A stretch of 45,402 nucleotides of DNA, taken from an uncultured Lachnospiraceae bacterium. Its GTDB lineage: Bacteria > Bacillota > Clostridia > Lachnospirales > Lachnospiraceae. The notes under the pieces are model-generated. The model searched no databases. It was not told the DNA's origin and saw only the letters and a list, made by a program, of their open reading frames with translations. The position numbers and the translations under genes are program-made. Shown one piece after another: positions 37,006 to 44,609 of this stretch. Position 1 is the first letter of the stretch, and each line of letters begins with the position of its first letter. Where the stretch lies: the NCBI GenBank assembly GCA_947063675.1, contig CAMSTM010000006.1:1-45402 (forward strand), written 5' to 3'.

Positions 37006-38454
37006 TTACACTTTCTCTCCACCAGTATCAGCTATTTCCACATCTATCCCGCCGTCCTCTGAAATAATAACCGCAAAGCACTGATTGCACTCATATCCTC
37101 TGCAGCCTACCAGCCAGTTCACATAATTTTTCAGGGAATTATATCTTGCCCCTCTGGCCATATCCGCTTCAACAACGCTTTCGCCATCCAGTATCGCGCC
37201 AATCGCATGTATATTTCCCTGGTAATCCGCTATCAATGCTCCGTCTATAGCCGATAGTCCAATCAAAAGTTCCCTGAACCTCTTTTTTTCTTCCTCACCA
37301 TACTCTGATTTAAGAATGGAAACGGGCTTTATTCTGCATAAACGATTATTTCTGTCAAGCCTGTCAAGCTCATCTTCAAACGCTTTGCCATCTAAGAATA
37401 CCGCCGAAGTTCCATGCGCCTGTTCCTTCAAAGCATAAATAGTATCCTTAATATCCTTTTCATTCTCTAAATGTAATGCGTCAAGTCCTATCACTTCTGT
37501 CTGTTTTTCATCTGAAAAATGAAATTTTCCTTCTTCATAATGCAAAAGCTCCTTGCCGTTACCTGTCAGCCTCCATTTTAAATAGCCATTAAATGTAATC
37601 TGATTTCCAACACTTTCTCCCAGGGTCGCAATTCCCCTCATCACCTGTTCTTCCCCTTCCCTGCCAACTACCAGTACCCTTTCGCCTTTTGCCGTTTCAA
37701 GAACTTTCCTGACAAATCTGAGGTTTCCACTGGAAAACTTCCATTTACTGCTGTTCCTTCCCTCAAAGGATATCTCCATTTGGCTTTGCGGCATTTCTCC
37801 TAAATAAATTCTGGAAAATAATTCTCTCTTTTCATATTTCCTTGCAGAAATAAGAGAGATAAATTCTCTGTCAATTCCCCCTGATTTTTTACAGAGACTT
37901 TCCGTATAGTTATTTCGAATCCCCTCTTTATTTTTCACAGCCCGGAACAGCCTTTCCTCTATGTAGGGTATCTGTTTATAATAAGACAGAAAAATCAGGT
38001 CCGACACTTCTTCTCTGGTTTTCTCCATAACTTCCCCAAGTATCGCTGATACAGCTTCTCCCCATATCTTCCCGCGTACCAGCCAGAGGATGTCCTTTTT
38101 ATTTCCAAGTCCCCTTTCCTTTATCCTGGAATCATTTTTGCCTCTTTCGCAAAAATAATATATAAACTTTTCCTTTTCTGCAAACTTTTTGAGCGCTTCG
38201 TCAATTTTTTCATCTGATTTAGCATTTTCTGCATCTAAAACTGCCAGAAAATACTTAAGCCACACTTCGTTTTCTTTCGTACCGGAAAAAACCGACCAGC
38301 TATACTCTTCAGAACCGACAATCCATGGATATTCTTTTTGAGAATTTCTTATAAATAAAAAGAATTGTACCCCTTCCGCCAGCTCAGAAAAACTATCTTT
38401 CAGTTCCTTTTCAAATGCCCCGGCAAAAACCTGAACCTGCTCGTCAAGCATCAT
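37006..38454 (-). CDS. Protein with C-terminal DisA-N/diadenylate-cyclase-like domain (predicted nucleotide sensor)
   Basis: 482 residues, second gene of a two-gene operon. The N-terminal about 250 residues are unrecognised, Lys/Glu-rich and mainly helical. From about 250 a beta-rich part with ETAKGERVLVVGREGEEQVMRG and TFNGYLKWRLTG leads into a C-terminal DAC-like domain: LIGLSAIDGALIADYQGNI (DGA at 404-406), RGARYNSLKNYV (434-445), and FAVIISEDGGIDV. This matches diadenylate cyclases, which have DGA, then GTRHRAA, then VIVVSEE. Here the RHR triplet is RYN, so catalysis is probably lost; sensor-type DAC relatives of conflict systems (DACNV/DACND-like) are the best analogues. Three Cys in nine residues (C451, C456, C459) are unusual. 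The ATG at 38454 has AAAGG at 7 bases; the gap to the metalloprotease-like gene is 14 bp. Confidence 0.75.
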   Translation of the reverse strand: MMLDEQVQVFAGAFEKELKDSFSELAEGVQFFLFIRNSQKEYPWIVGSEEYSWSVFSGTKENEVWLKYFLAVLDAENAKSDEKIDEALKKFAEKEKFIYYFCERGKNDSRIKERGLGNKKDILWLVRGKIWGEAVSAILGEVMEKTREEVSDLIFLSYYKQIPYIEERLFRAVKNKEGIRNNYTESLCKKSGGIDREFISLISARKYEKRELFSRIYLGEMPQSQMEISFEGRNSSKWKFSSGNLRFVRKVLETAKGERVLVVGREGEEQVMRGIATLGESVGNQITFNGYLKWRLTGNGKELLHYEEGKFHFSDEKQTEVIGLDALHLENEKDIKDTIYALKEQAHGTSAVFLDGKAFEDELDRLDRNNRLCRIKPVSILKSEYGEEEKKRFRELLIGLSAIDGALIADYQGNIHAIGAILDGESVVEADMARGARYNSLKNYVNWLVGCRGYECNQCFAVIISEDGGIDVEIADTGGEKV

Positions 38455-38468
38455 CCTTTATCCTTTCT

Positions 38469-41159
38469 TTATCTGCCTCTTTTGCATTTATCCAAATCGT
38501 CTTCCAGCTTTTGCTGATAGGTATCTATGTATTTCCGAATATCCAGAATTATTGTCTCAACATTCTCTTTCGAAAATGCATGAAACATTTCCAGAATTTC
38601 TTTCTGCATTACTCCCATATTTCCTTCCATCTGGGATGAAAAATTTTTACGGCACTTTACCAAGTACTGTAACGCCTTTTCCAGAACAGAACTATGATAT
38701 ATAATCTCTTCCTTCTCCTGAACTTCCCAGAGCTCCTTTTTATAGTTTTCTCCATAGATACGCATCTTTTCCCACAGGACAGAAGCCAGAACCGAAATAT
38801 CCCCTTCCTGCTCTGATATCTCAATCACCTCATCAAACGACCATTTCTGCGGGCAGTCGTCTTCGTTGCTTATCATACACAGACACACTAAAGCTCCACG
38901 AACAAGCCCCTCCGTCTGTCCAATCAGTGTTTCAAGGCCTATTCCCTGGTCATATGCACCAAGAAGAATGGATTTCAAATACTCTTCCATTGACAAATCC
39001 AGAAGCATCACCGCGCCTAAATCAGCAAAGCACTCTTTTAACAGATACATTAATTTATCAATAACTGCATAGGCTCCCCAATCAGAAAGATTCCACTCTG
39101 AAACTCGGCAAAACTCCAACAACCATTTTTCCAGACTATTTTCAAGTCTTTCCCCATCTCCTCTCGCCTGTTCGCCGCTTTTTCCTTTACTCAGTTGATA
39201 AATAAACTCTCTATTGGGCAAATATGCATAAATTTTCTGTTCCTCGCATATCCAGCACAAATGCTCCAACATCAGTTTTTTTAGCATATCGCTATGATAT
39301 CCATACTGATGTATACGTTTTTTCCAGTATTCCCTTCCCTTTTCTCTGTCAAGGCTCTTTCTGTTAAAACGTTTTTCTATAAACTTATCATTATCCTCCC
39401 ACTCCATGTAGCTTTCCAGCTGCTGTACTATTTCATTTTCAAGTGCCTCCCAATAGCTCCCTCCCCCTTCCAGATGAGTTATTTCATTAAAGTGTTCTTC
39501 GTCCCCAAAATATCCAGCCAATTTCTCATATAGATACCTCACCACGACCTCTGAAACCATTCTTACCAGACACTCATACCGAAAATCTCGCTGCCTGATT
39601 CCCCTTCCGACAAAATGACTCACCTCATGGGCCATCATTACGAACATCAGCCATGGACTGTAAACCTGCTTTTCCGGCATATCTACAAGAAACAGTCTTT
39701 TATCTTCTATCAGCTCCGGATAAATCTCCCTTACCTGCATATTATTGGCCACTCCGGGGCATGTCAGGAACTCATATTCATGCCTTTTCTTTTCACTTGC
39801 CCCCAGTTCGTTTAAAAGCGATTTCAGATTATAAATAACAGCATTATAAAATGCATTCATTTTTGCCGGAGTTTCATATATGCGAATGTTAAAATCCGGC
39901 ACCTCCGTAAACTGCCTGTCGGACCGCATAGAGTTTTGCGCATACATATTAAAGCTGGTCAGGAAATCATAAAAATAACCATATTTATCTTCATCTTCTC
40001 TTTTATCCGCCTCTTTCACCATAGTGACCAGCATTTTCATTGGTCTGAGTGCAGACACAAAAATATAATCATGAAAAGACGACTTTTCATATTTTTCCAA
40101 TGAATTCAGCACAGACAATATTTCTTTTCTTACCATTCGTCCTCTGCCGCTTTCATTATCCAATCTCAGCACCTGACATTCTTTTCTCAGGCTTTCGCTT
40201 ACCGTAACAGCTTTATCTCCGCCACTTCCCCCGTCCTTTTCTCTGACCCCTCTTTCTTTTCCTTCCTCACCTAAAATGGTTGTAACTCCAATAATATTTT
40301 TCTGATAAATGGAGCTTGAGTGATTCAGCGCACCGGTTTCGTCCTGATAAAATGAGAGAAAAAGGCTCCATGGGATTCCTTTCATAATAATCAATTCATC
40401 ATTGCAGCCCAAAACAGCCTTCTTTTCTGTTTTTATACCAGTTGCTTCTCCAGACCATTTATCATTAATTACATTGTATACTTCTTTGATTCCTCCGGGA
40501 TATTTTTCAATAATATGAATATACGCAGAATCCAGAATTCCGTTTAATCCGGCAATTTTATCTGAATTATTGAGAAACGATTTCCTTATGGCCGGAATCG
40601 TGTAGCTGTAATATAAATTCCAACCATTTTGACTCAAAACAGAACTCCCGTCGCCTGTGTGAAAACTGTCTATCAGCTTTGTCCCGGCGGAGTACTCCTC
40701 ACATGCCAATACCAACAATAAATCGCTGCTGTCCAGAGTTAAATAGGAAATTGCGCATACCCCTTTATTTGCGGATAAATCTCTCTCCAAACGCCTTCTG
40801 TTATAGCATAGCCCGTTCAGGTTCCCTCCATTGACCTCATCCTGTATCAAAATCAAAAAAAGAAAAGGATATTTATCACTTTCTATATTTTTCCAAAACT
40901 GCATATCCTCCTCGCAGCTATCTTCTTCCGTACGAAAGCCAAAAATAGTCTGCTCTGTATAACTTCCGTCTAAATGCAGCTTTTCTGATTCCAGATACAA
41001 CCACATTTTTTCAAAATTCCAGATTCCATCCTCCAAAAGATTGTCCCCAATATTCACACCGTCGAAATATCCATATGCCAGGTATTTCCAGTCCCTGCTC
41101 GTCTTCGCCGGAGGAAGGAAATCACTGTAAAGAGTAAACGGCCTGCATATATTCCTCAT
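38469..41159 (-). CDS. Large putative zinc metalloprotease with unknown N-terminal region
   Basis: 896 residues, cytoplasmic (no signal peptide or membrane helix). The first about 300 residues look like alpha/beta repeats of ferredoxin/ACT type (YLAYGYFDGVNIGD at 28-41; CAISYLTLDSSDLLLVLACEE at 135-155) with a segment LGCNDELIIMKGIP at 250-263. I do not recognise the family. A low-complexity linker with Gly/Lys/Glu (295-320) follows, then a helical region. MMAHEVSHFVGRG (508-520) is a canonical HExxH zinc motif, and LLKECFADLGAVMLL (706-720) supplies a plausible third ligand Glu709 and Asp713, as in gluzincins. The 190-residue spacing between them is long. The ATG at 41159 follows GAGAGG. It precedes the DAC-like gene by 14 bp. 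I infer that nucleotide sensing controls proteolysis, but no substrate is evident. Confidence 0.75.
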   Translation of the reverse strand: MRNICRPFTLYSDFLPPAKTSRDWKYLAYGYFDGVNIGDNLLEDGIWNFEKMWLYLESEKLHLDGSYTEQTIFGFRTEEDSCEEDMQFWKNIESDKYPFLFLILIQDEVNGGNLNGLCYNRRRLERDLSANKGVCAISYLTLDSSDLLLVLACEEYSAGTKLIDSFHTGDGSSVLSQNGWNLYYSYTIPAIRKSFLNNSDKIAGLNGILDSAYIHIIEKYPGGIKEVYNVINDKWSGEATGIKTEKKAVLGCNDELIIMKGIPWSLFLSFYQDETGALNHSSSIYQKNIIGVTTILGEEGKERGVREKDGGSGGDKAVTVSESLRKECQVLRLDNESGRGRMVRKEILSVLNSLEKYEKSSFHDYIFVSALRPMKMLVTMVKEADKREDEDKYGYFYDFLTSFNMYAQNSMRSDRQFTEVPDFNIRIYETPAKMNAFYNAVIYNLKSLLNELGASEKKRHEYEFLTCPGVANNMQVREIYPELIEDKRLFLVDMPEKQVYSPWLMFVMMAHEVSHFVGRGIRQRDFRYECLVRMVSEVVVRYLYEKLAGYFGDEEHFNEITHLEGGGSYWEALENEIVQQLESYMEWEDNDKFIEKRFNRKSLDREKGREYWKKRIHQYGYHSDMLKKLMLEHLCWICEEQKIYAYLPNREFIYQLSKGKSGEQARGDGERLENSLEKWLLEFCRVSEWNLSDWGAYAVIDKLMYLLKECFADLGAVMLLDLSMEEYLKSILLGAYDQGIGLETLIGQTEGLVRGALVCLCMISNEDDCPQKWSFDEVIEISEQEGDISVLASVLWEKMRIYGENYKKELWEVQEKEEIIYHSSVLEKALQYLVKCRKNFSSQMEGNMGVMQKEILEMFHAFSKENVETIILDIRKYIDTYQQKLEDDLDKCKRGR

Positions 41160-41182
41160 AAGTAAATCCTCTCATATATATT

Positions 41183-41212
41183 AAAGCCCGTATTTACTTG
41201 ACGGGCTTTTTT
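41183..41212. terminator. Hairpin terminator/attenuator in the leader of the metalloprotease operon
   Basis: AAAGCCCGT (41183-41191) pairs perfectly with ACGGGCTTT (41201-41209) around a 9-base loop. On the plus strand TTT follows (41210-41212). On the minus strand the arm ends TTTAATATAT, a weaker U-tract, so it may attenuate the operon. The minus-strand loop contains the TAA (41194-41196) of the short frame 41194-41415. Confidence 0.7.
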
Positions 41213-41415
41213 AGTACACTTCCTGTAATTTTTATATCATCTCTGCAAGGCTTCTTTATTGCAAATCCGGATACGCCTTTTGAGTTGATATTGGCATCTT
41301 CATTCGAATTTAACCTCCAAAAATCACTCGGTTTCCTACGTGACGTTACCGATTTTTCGATTTCGTTCCGGCTGAATGTAATTCCTGATAACCTTCTGCT
41401 CAATCCTCTCTCCAT
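41194..41415 (-). CDS. Short basic leader protein (73 residues), unrecognised
   Basis: An ATG at 41415 has AGGAG at a 7-base distance, a strong ribosome site. The product is very basic (many Arg/Lys; SRRKPSDFWRLN and FAIKKPCRDDIKI) and matches no family I know. Its stop lies inside the loop of the leader hairpin at 41183-41209, and it ends 34 bp before the metalloprotease ATG. It overlaps another short frame (41336-41567) in a different phase. It could be a translated leader controlling the operon, a small independent protein, or the remnant of a broken gene. Codon use gives no strong support. Confidence 0.45.
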   Translation of the reverse strand: MERGLSRRLSGITFSRNEIEKSVTSRRKPSDFWRLNSNEDANINSKGVSGFAIKKPCRDDIKITGSVLKKPVK

Positions 41416-41567
41416 AGTATTTCTCCTGTCCGCCGCTGAATTCGATTAATATCGTGAAATTCAGGGTAATTGTTTCCGCACCGCCTGTCTGGTCATGTGT
41501 ATAAGGAACTCGTAAAAAACTGACAAAAACAAGACAAGAAAACAATAATAAAGCTTCTTGTCTCCAT
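41336..41567 (-). pseudogene. Short secreted-like frame, broken or phase-variable at a T6 tract
   Basis: An ATG at 41567 with GAGAG at 6 bases begins METRSFIIVFLSCFCQFF, a signal-peptide-like N-terminus, but this frame stops at 41493 after 24 codons. In the +1 phase, right at a T6 run (A6 at 41514-41519 on the plus strand), a frame continues to 41336 with LRVPYTHDQTGGAETITL and FTILIEFSGGQEKYYGE. That frame has only a TTG start (41545). Joining them by losing one T would give a coherent 77-residue protein with a signal peptide. I see this as either a frameshifted gene or slippage control. Function unknown. Confidence 0.4.
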
Positions 41568-41612
41568 ATTATGCTCTCTTTGTTCTTTTGCTATTCAAAA
41601 AAGAGTATTTTC

Positions 41613-41641
41613 ATTATATCATACAGGAATTTTACCTGCAA
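41613..41641 (-). promoter_or_regulatory. Promoter of the metalloprotease/DAC-like operon
   Basis: TTGCAG (41636-41641), exactly 17 bp, TATAAT (41613-41618) on the minus strand. Transcription would start near 41606, giving a leader of about 450 nt before the metalloprotease ATG. Confidence 0.75.
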
Positions 41642-41824
41642 TGATTTTTCAAAATTCGACAATAAATGACGGCAAAGCAGAAAGTTTAATTCCCCTTTTA
41701 CTTCAATTAAATAAATTATATCATCACTTTATCATCAATTACAATATACCTATAATTCCTTATATATTGCTCTTTAGCTCTTAAGTTCAAAAGCAGGATG
41801 GGGGCAGAAAAAGCATTCCCCATA

Positions 41825-41854
41825 TTGAACCACAAACATCTTTTATGATAAGAT
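41825..41854 (+). promoter_or_regulatory. Promoter of trmL
   Basis: TTGAAC (41825-41830), 18 bp, TAAGAT (41849-41854), with an extended -10 TGA directly before it. Confidence 0.55.
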
Positions 41855-41931
41855 ACAACTGTAGTCAAAAAGATACAATTCGATTGCTTATATAACAGTA
41901 CACTGTGATACACCAGAAAAGGAGCCCCCGC

Positions 41932-42426
41932 ATGCATATCATCCTGCATCAGCCTGAAATCCCCGCCAACACCGGCAATATCGGCAGAACCTGTGTCGCC
42001 ACCGGAACGGACCTTCATTTGATAGAGCCTCTCGGCTTCCGCCTTACCGAAAAAGATTTAAAACGCGCCGGAATGGACTACTGGGAGCATCTTGACGTGA
42101 CCCGCTACATGAATTTTGAAGAATTTAAGACCATGCATCCGGGTGCAAAAATCTGGATGGCGACCACGAAAGCAAGGCGCCTTTTCACGGAAGCAGCCTT
42201 TGGCCCTGACGATTTTATCATGTTCGGAAAAGAAAGCGCCGGAATCCCTGAAGAAATTCTTGTAGAATATGAAGAAACCTGTATCCGCATTCCCATGCTG
42301 CCGCAAATCCGTTCCTTAAATCTGTCCAATTCCGTGGCTGTCGTTCTCTATGAGGCTCTCCGCCAGCAAAATTTCGCGCAGATGCAGCTTGCCGGGGAAC
42401 TGCACAGGCTGCACTGGAAGCAGTAA
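41932..42426 (+). CDS. trmL: tRNA (cytidine(34)-2'-O)-methyltransferase
   Basis: 164 residues of the SPOUT superfamily, whose knotted fold binds S-adenosylmethionine. Motifs: IPANTGNIGRTCVATGTDLHLIEPLGF near the N-terminus, MFGKESAGIPEEIL in the middle, and IPMLPQIRSLNLSNSVAVVLYEALRQ at the C-terminus. TrmL methylates the wobble ribose of tRNA-Leu. The frame is open to 41905, but the ATG at 41932, with AAGGAG 7 bases before, gives the standard MHIILHQPEIP start. It is followed after 139 bp by the SIMPL lipoprotein gene; they may share a transcript. Confidence 0.95.
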   Translation: MHIILHQPEIPANTGNIGRTCVATGTDLHLIEPLGFRLTEKDLKRAGMDYWEHLDVTRYMNFEEFKTMHPGAKIWMATTKARRLFTEAAFGPDDFIMFGKESAGIPEEILVEYEETCIRIPMLPQIRSLNLSNSVAVVLYEALRQQNFAQMQLAGELHRLHWKQ

Positions 42427-42565
42427 ATCCGTTCAAATCCGTATTGCAGACAGTGCCTGGCTTTTTTACCCGCAATACACGCGCTCCCCGCTCATTTTAT
42501 TTTCCGCCTTCCCCATAAATCTCCCTGTCTTTCTCCGTATCTATAACAGAAGGAGGTTTTCAACC

Positions 42566-43399
42566 ATGAAAAAACTATATCTCTTATTAGCCACCACTCT
42601 TTTAACCGCCGGCCTTACCGGCTGCGGCAGCTCCCGCTCCGGCGGTCAGGCCGCGCAGGATTTACCCGCCGCAAAGGATACCGGCAGCCAGCCCGCTCCG
42701 GAAATCCCAGCCAGCCCGGCGGCGCCATCCCCGGCCGGAGGCTACGGCACAAACTCCATCACTGTAAACAGCAGCGAAAAGGTAACCGTGATTCCCGACA
42801 TTGCAGAAATCGTTTATGCAGTCCGCACGGAAGCAAAGGAGCCTTCCGACTGTCAGCATCAAAACGCTGCGGCGGTCAGCCAGGTAACTGCGCTTTTAGC
42901 CTCTTTGGACATTGCGGAAACTTCCATACAGACATCAGATTTTCATATGAATCCGGTTTATGACTATAGCAACAACAGAAGCCGGGTTGTAGGATATGAG
43001 GCCGTTACCAGCCTTACCGTTTCGGACCTGCCAATTGACGGTCTGGCGCAGATACTTTCCCAGTCTGTTTCCACAGGCGTCAACACCGTCCAGTCCATCA
43101 CCTATCAGGCCAGCAAATACGACGAAAGCTATCAGGCTGCTCTTGCCGCAGCCGTAAAGACCGCCAGACAGAAAGCCCAAGTGCTGGCGGACGCCGCCGG
43201 ATGCCAGGTCGGTCCCGTTATCAATATCAGGGAAACCAGCGGTTACTCCGAGGCAAGGTATAACGACTCAGCCCTCACAAACCAGTACCGCTCCGCCGCC
43301 AAAATGAAGGAGTTTGAGGATTCTGCCGGCAGCATCATGCCCGGTGAAATCCAGGTGGAGGCCGGTATTGTGGTGGAATATGCGCTGACCCCACAGTAA
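42566..43399 (+). CDS. SIMPL (DUF541) domain lipoprotein
   Basis: 277 residues. MKKLYLLLATTLLTAGLTGC is a lipoprotein signal with the modified Cys at 20; a Pro/Ala/Ser-rich linker follows to about 65. The rest is a SIMPL domain (NSITVNSSEKVTVIPDIAEI, SLDIAETSIQTSDFHMNPVYDY, ARQKAQVLADAAGCQVGPVINI, GEIQVEAGIVVEYAL). These extracellular domains occur in many bacteria and have been linked to signalling and oxidative stress, without a defined activity. The ATG has AAGGAGG upstream, although the frame is open to 42350. The stop lies in a short inverted repeat (43391-43426) without a T-run. Confidence 0.93.
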   Translation: MKKLYLLLATTLLTAGLTGCGSSRSGGQAAQDLPAAKDTGSQPAPEIPASPAAPSPAGGYGTNSITVNSSEKVTVIPDIAEIVYAVRTEAKEPSDCQHQNAAAVSQVTALLASLDIAETSIQTSDFHMNPVYDYSNNRSRVVGYEAVTSLTVSDLPIDGLAQILSQSVSTGVNTVQSITYQASKYDESYQAALAAAVKTARQKAQVLADAAGCQVGPVINIRETSGYSEARYNDSALTNQYRSAAKMKEFEDSAGSIMPGEIQVEAGIVVEYALTPQ

Positions 43400-43426
43400 G
43401 GACTTATAAGGCACATTGTACTGTGG

Positions 43427-44260
43427 TCAGACCGTTTTCTCCTTACAGCTTTTCCGGTAGGCGGAAGCCGTCTGGCCGCAGCTTTTCAAAAAGCTCTGGG
43501 CAAAATAACTCTGAGAGGAAAATCCCGAATACCGCGCCACCTCCGTGATGCTGTAATCCGTATTAGCCAGCAGCGCTTTACTGGCTTTAATCCGGGCCTG
43601 GCACAGGTATTGGATGGGTGAACAGCCGCAGTGTAATGTAAAGGCATGGGCCATATAGTACTTATTTAAATGGGAAAATTCCGCAAGGGAATCCAGCGTG
43701 ATATTCTGTGTATAATTCGCATCAATATACCGCTTGATTTTGATACACTCCTTATTGACCTGTATGCGGGGCGCTTCCTCAAGGGCAAAATTCATCCTTC
43801 TGCCGAGTCGTATAACCAGTATTTCCAGCAGGTTCTGGCAGACCACCTCATAGTCTCTGTTTTTTTCCTCCATCTCTCTCAGCATGGCGGTCAGCAGAAA
43901 GCCCAGGTCCTTCCTGCTGTTTTCGCAGTTGAAAATCATACAGTCCTTTTTCCCCTCAAGAGTAAAGCTCTGCCCTTCCATTCCGATAGTCACATATTCC
44001 AACGGCGTAGACGGCGAGGAAATTTCCGTGTGCGATATGCCTGCATTGACAATTACAAAATCATCCTTTTCAATAGGGTATTCCTCGTCTTCAAACAAAA
44101 AACTGCCGGAGCCGTCTTTCACATAGAAAAGTTCCACAAAAGGGTGAATATGAGGCTGGCTGGGCCAGTCGTTTTCATATCTGGAATGGGTAATGTAAAG
44201 CAGCTTGCCCTGTATGGTTTCCCCGGCGGAACGGGGCAGCGGATAAATGGAAGTCCCCAT
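43427..44260 (-). CDS. AraC family transcriptional regulator with cupin domain
   Basis: 277 residues. Cupin half: HIHPFVELFYVKDGSGSFLF and IEKDDFVIVNAGISHTE. DNA-binding half: ITLDSLAEFSHLNKYYMAHAFTLHCGCSPIQYL and ITEVARYSGFSSQSYFAQSFLKSCGQTASAYRK. A GAGGAGG site precedes the ATG. It is divergent from the sugar-binding lipoprotein gene at 44610 with 349 bp of repeat-rich sequence between, so it likely controls that transporter locus. Confidence 0.92.
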   Translation of the reverse strand: MGTSIYPLPRSAGETIQGKLLYITHSRYENDWPSQPHIHPFVELFYVKDGSGSFLFEDEEYPIEKDDFVIVNAGISHTEISSPSTPLEYVTIGMEGQSFTLEGKKDCMIFNCENSRKDLGFLLTAMLREMEEKNRDYEVVCQNLLEILVIRLGRRMNFALEEAPRIQVNKECIKIKRYIDANYTQNITLDSLAEFSHLNKYYMAHAFTLHCGCSPIQYLCQARIKASKALLANTDYSITEVARYSGFSSQSYFAQSFLKSCGQTASAYRKSCKEKTV

Positions 44261-44609
44261 CAGCTTACCTCCTCAAAAGAAAAACAGACTGTCTTATCTT
44301 CTCAATCATAGCATGGACGGCATCCGAAAACAAGATATATAAATCCCCTCCCTCCTGTCGGGCAAAAAGCTGTCTGGAAGGACTTTTTCCCCATTCTGAT
44401 TATCCAATTTGCCATTTTTATTTTGATGGCATTTTTATTTTTTATGGAATCCGCTCAAAAAATTTTAGCAAAAATTCCGCATAAAATTATTCCAAAAGCA
44501 AGATATATAAAAAATAAGCCAAGATAATGGTTGTAATGTATTCTTTATTGCGATATACTTGTAGCATAAGAATGGCGGTAGACAACCGCCGGAAGAAGGA
44601 GGACTTTAA
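44261..44609. other. Divergent control region with direct repeats between AraC gene and sugar-binding protein gene
   Basis: 349 bp without a gene. CAAGATATATAAA occurs twice in the same direction (44331-44343, 44499-44511), and CATTTTTATTTT twice with a 17-bp period (44413-44424, 44430-44441), the latter within TGCCAT/ATGGCA arms. Direct repeats are how AraC-type proteins bind DNA. The plus-strand promoter is at 44531-44559. Confidence 0.6.
44531..44559 (+). promoter_or_regulatory. Sigma-A promoter of the sugar-binding lipoprotein gene
   Basis: TTGTAA (44531-44536), exactly 17 bp, TATACT (44554-44559); ATG 51 bp downstream with AGGAGG. Confidence 0.8.

Larger units (their letters stand above)
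41546..41931. other. Divergent promoter region between the metalloprotease operon and trmL
   Basis: Apart from the start of the short secreted-like frame, this stretch holds the two divergent promoters (41613-41641 minus; 41825-41854 plus) and AT-rich sequence with repeated TATCATCA-like words near 41710-41735. An ACAGT-AC-ACTGT motif (41895-41906) lies just upstream of the trmL ribosome site. I see no gene. Confidence 0.55.

Noticed and set aside
41198-41449. 83-codon plus-strand frame in the leader region
   Set aside because: Antisense to the two short minus-strand frames, no ribosome site; hydrophobic composition reflects the complementary strand.
43391-43426. Inverted repeat CCACAGTA/TACTGTGG between converging genes as terminator
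   Set aside because: Long 20-base loop, short stem and no T-run in either direction.
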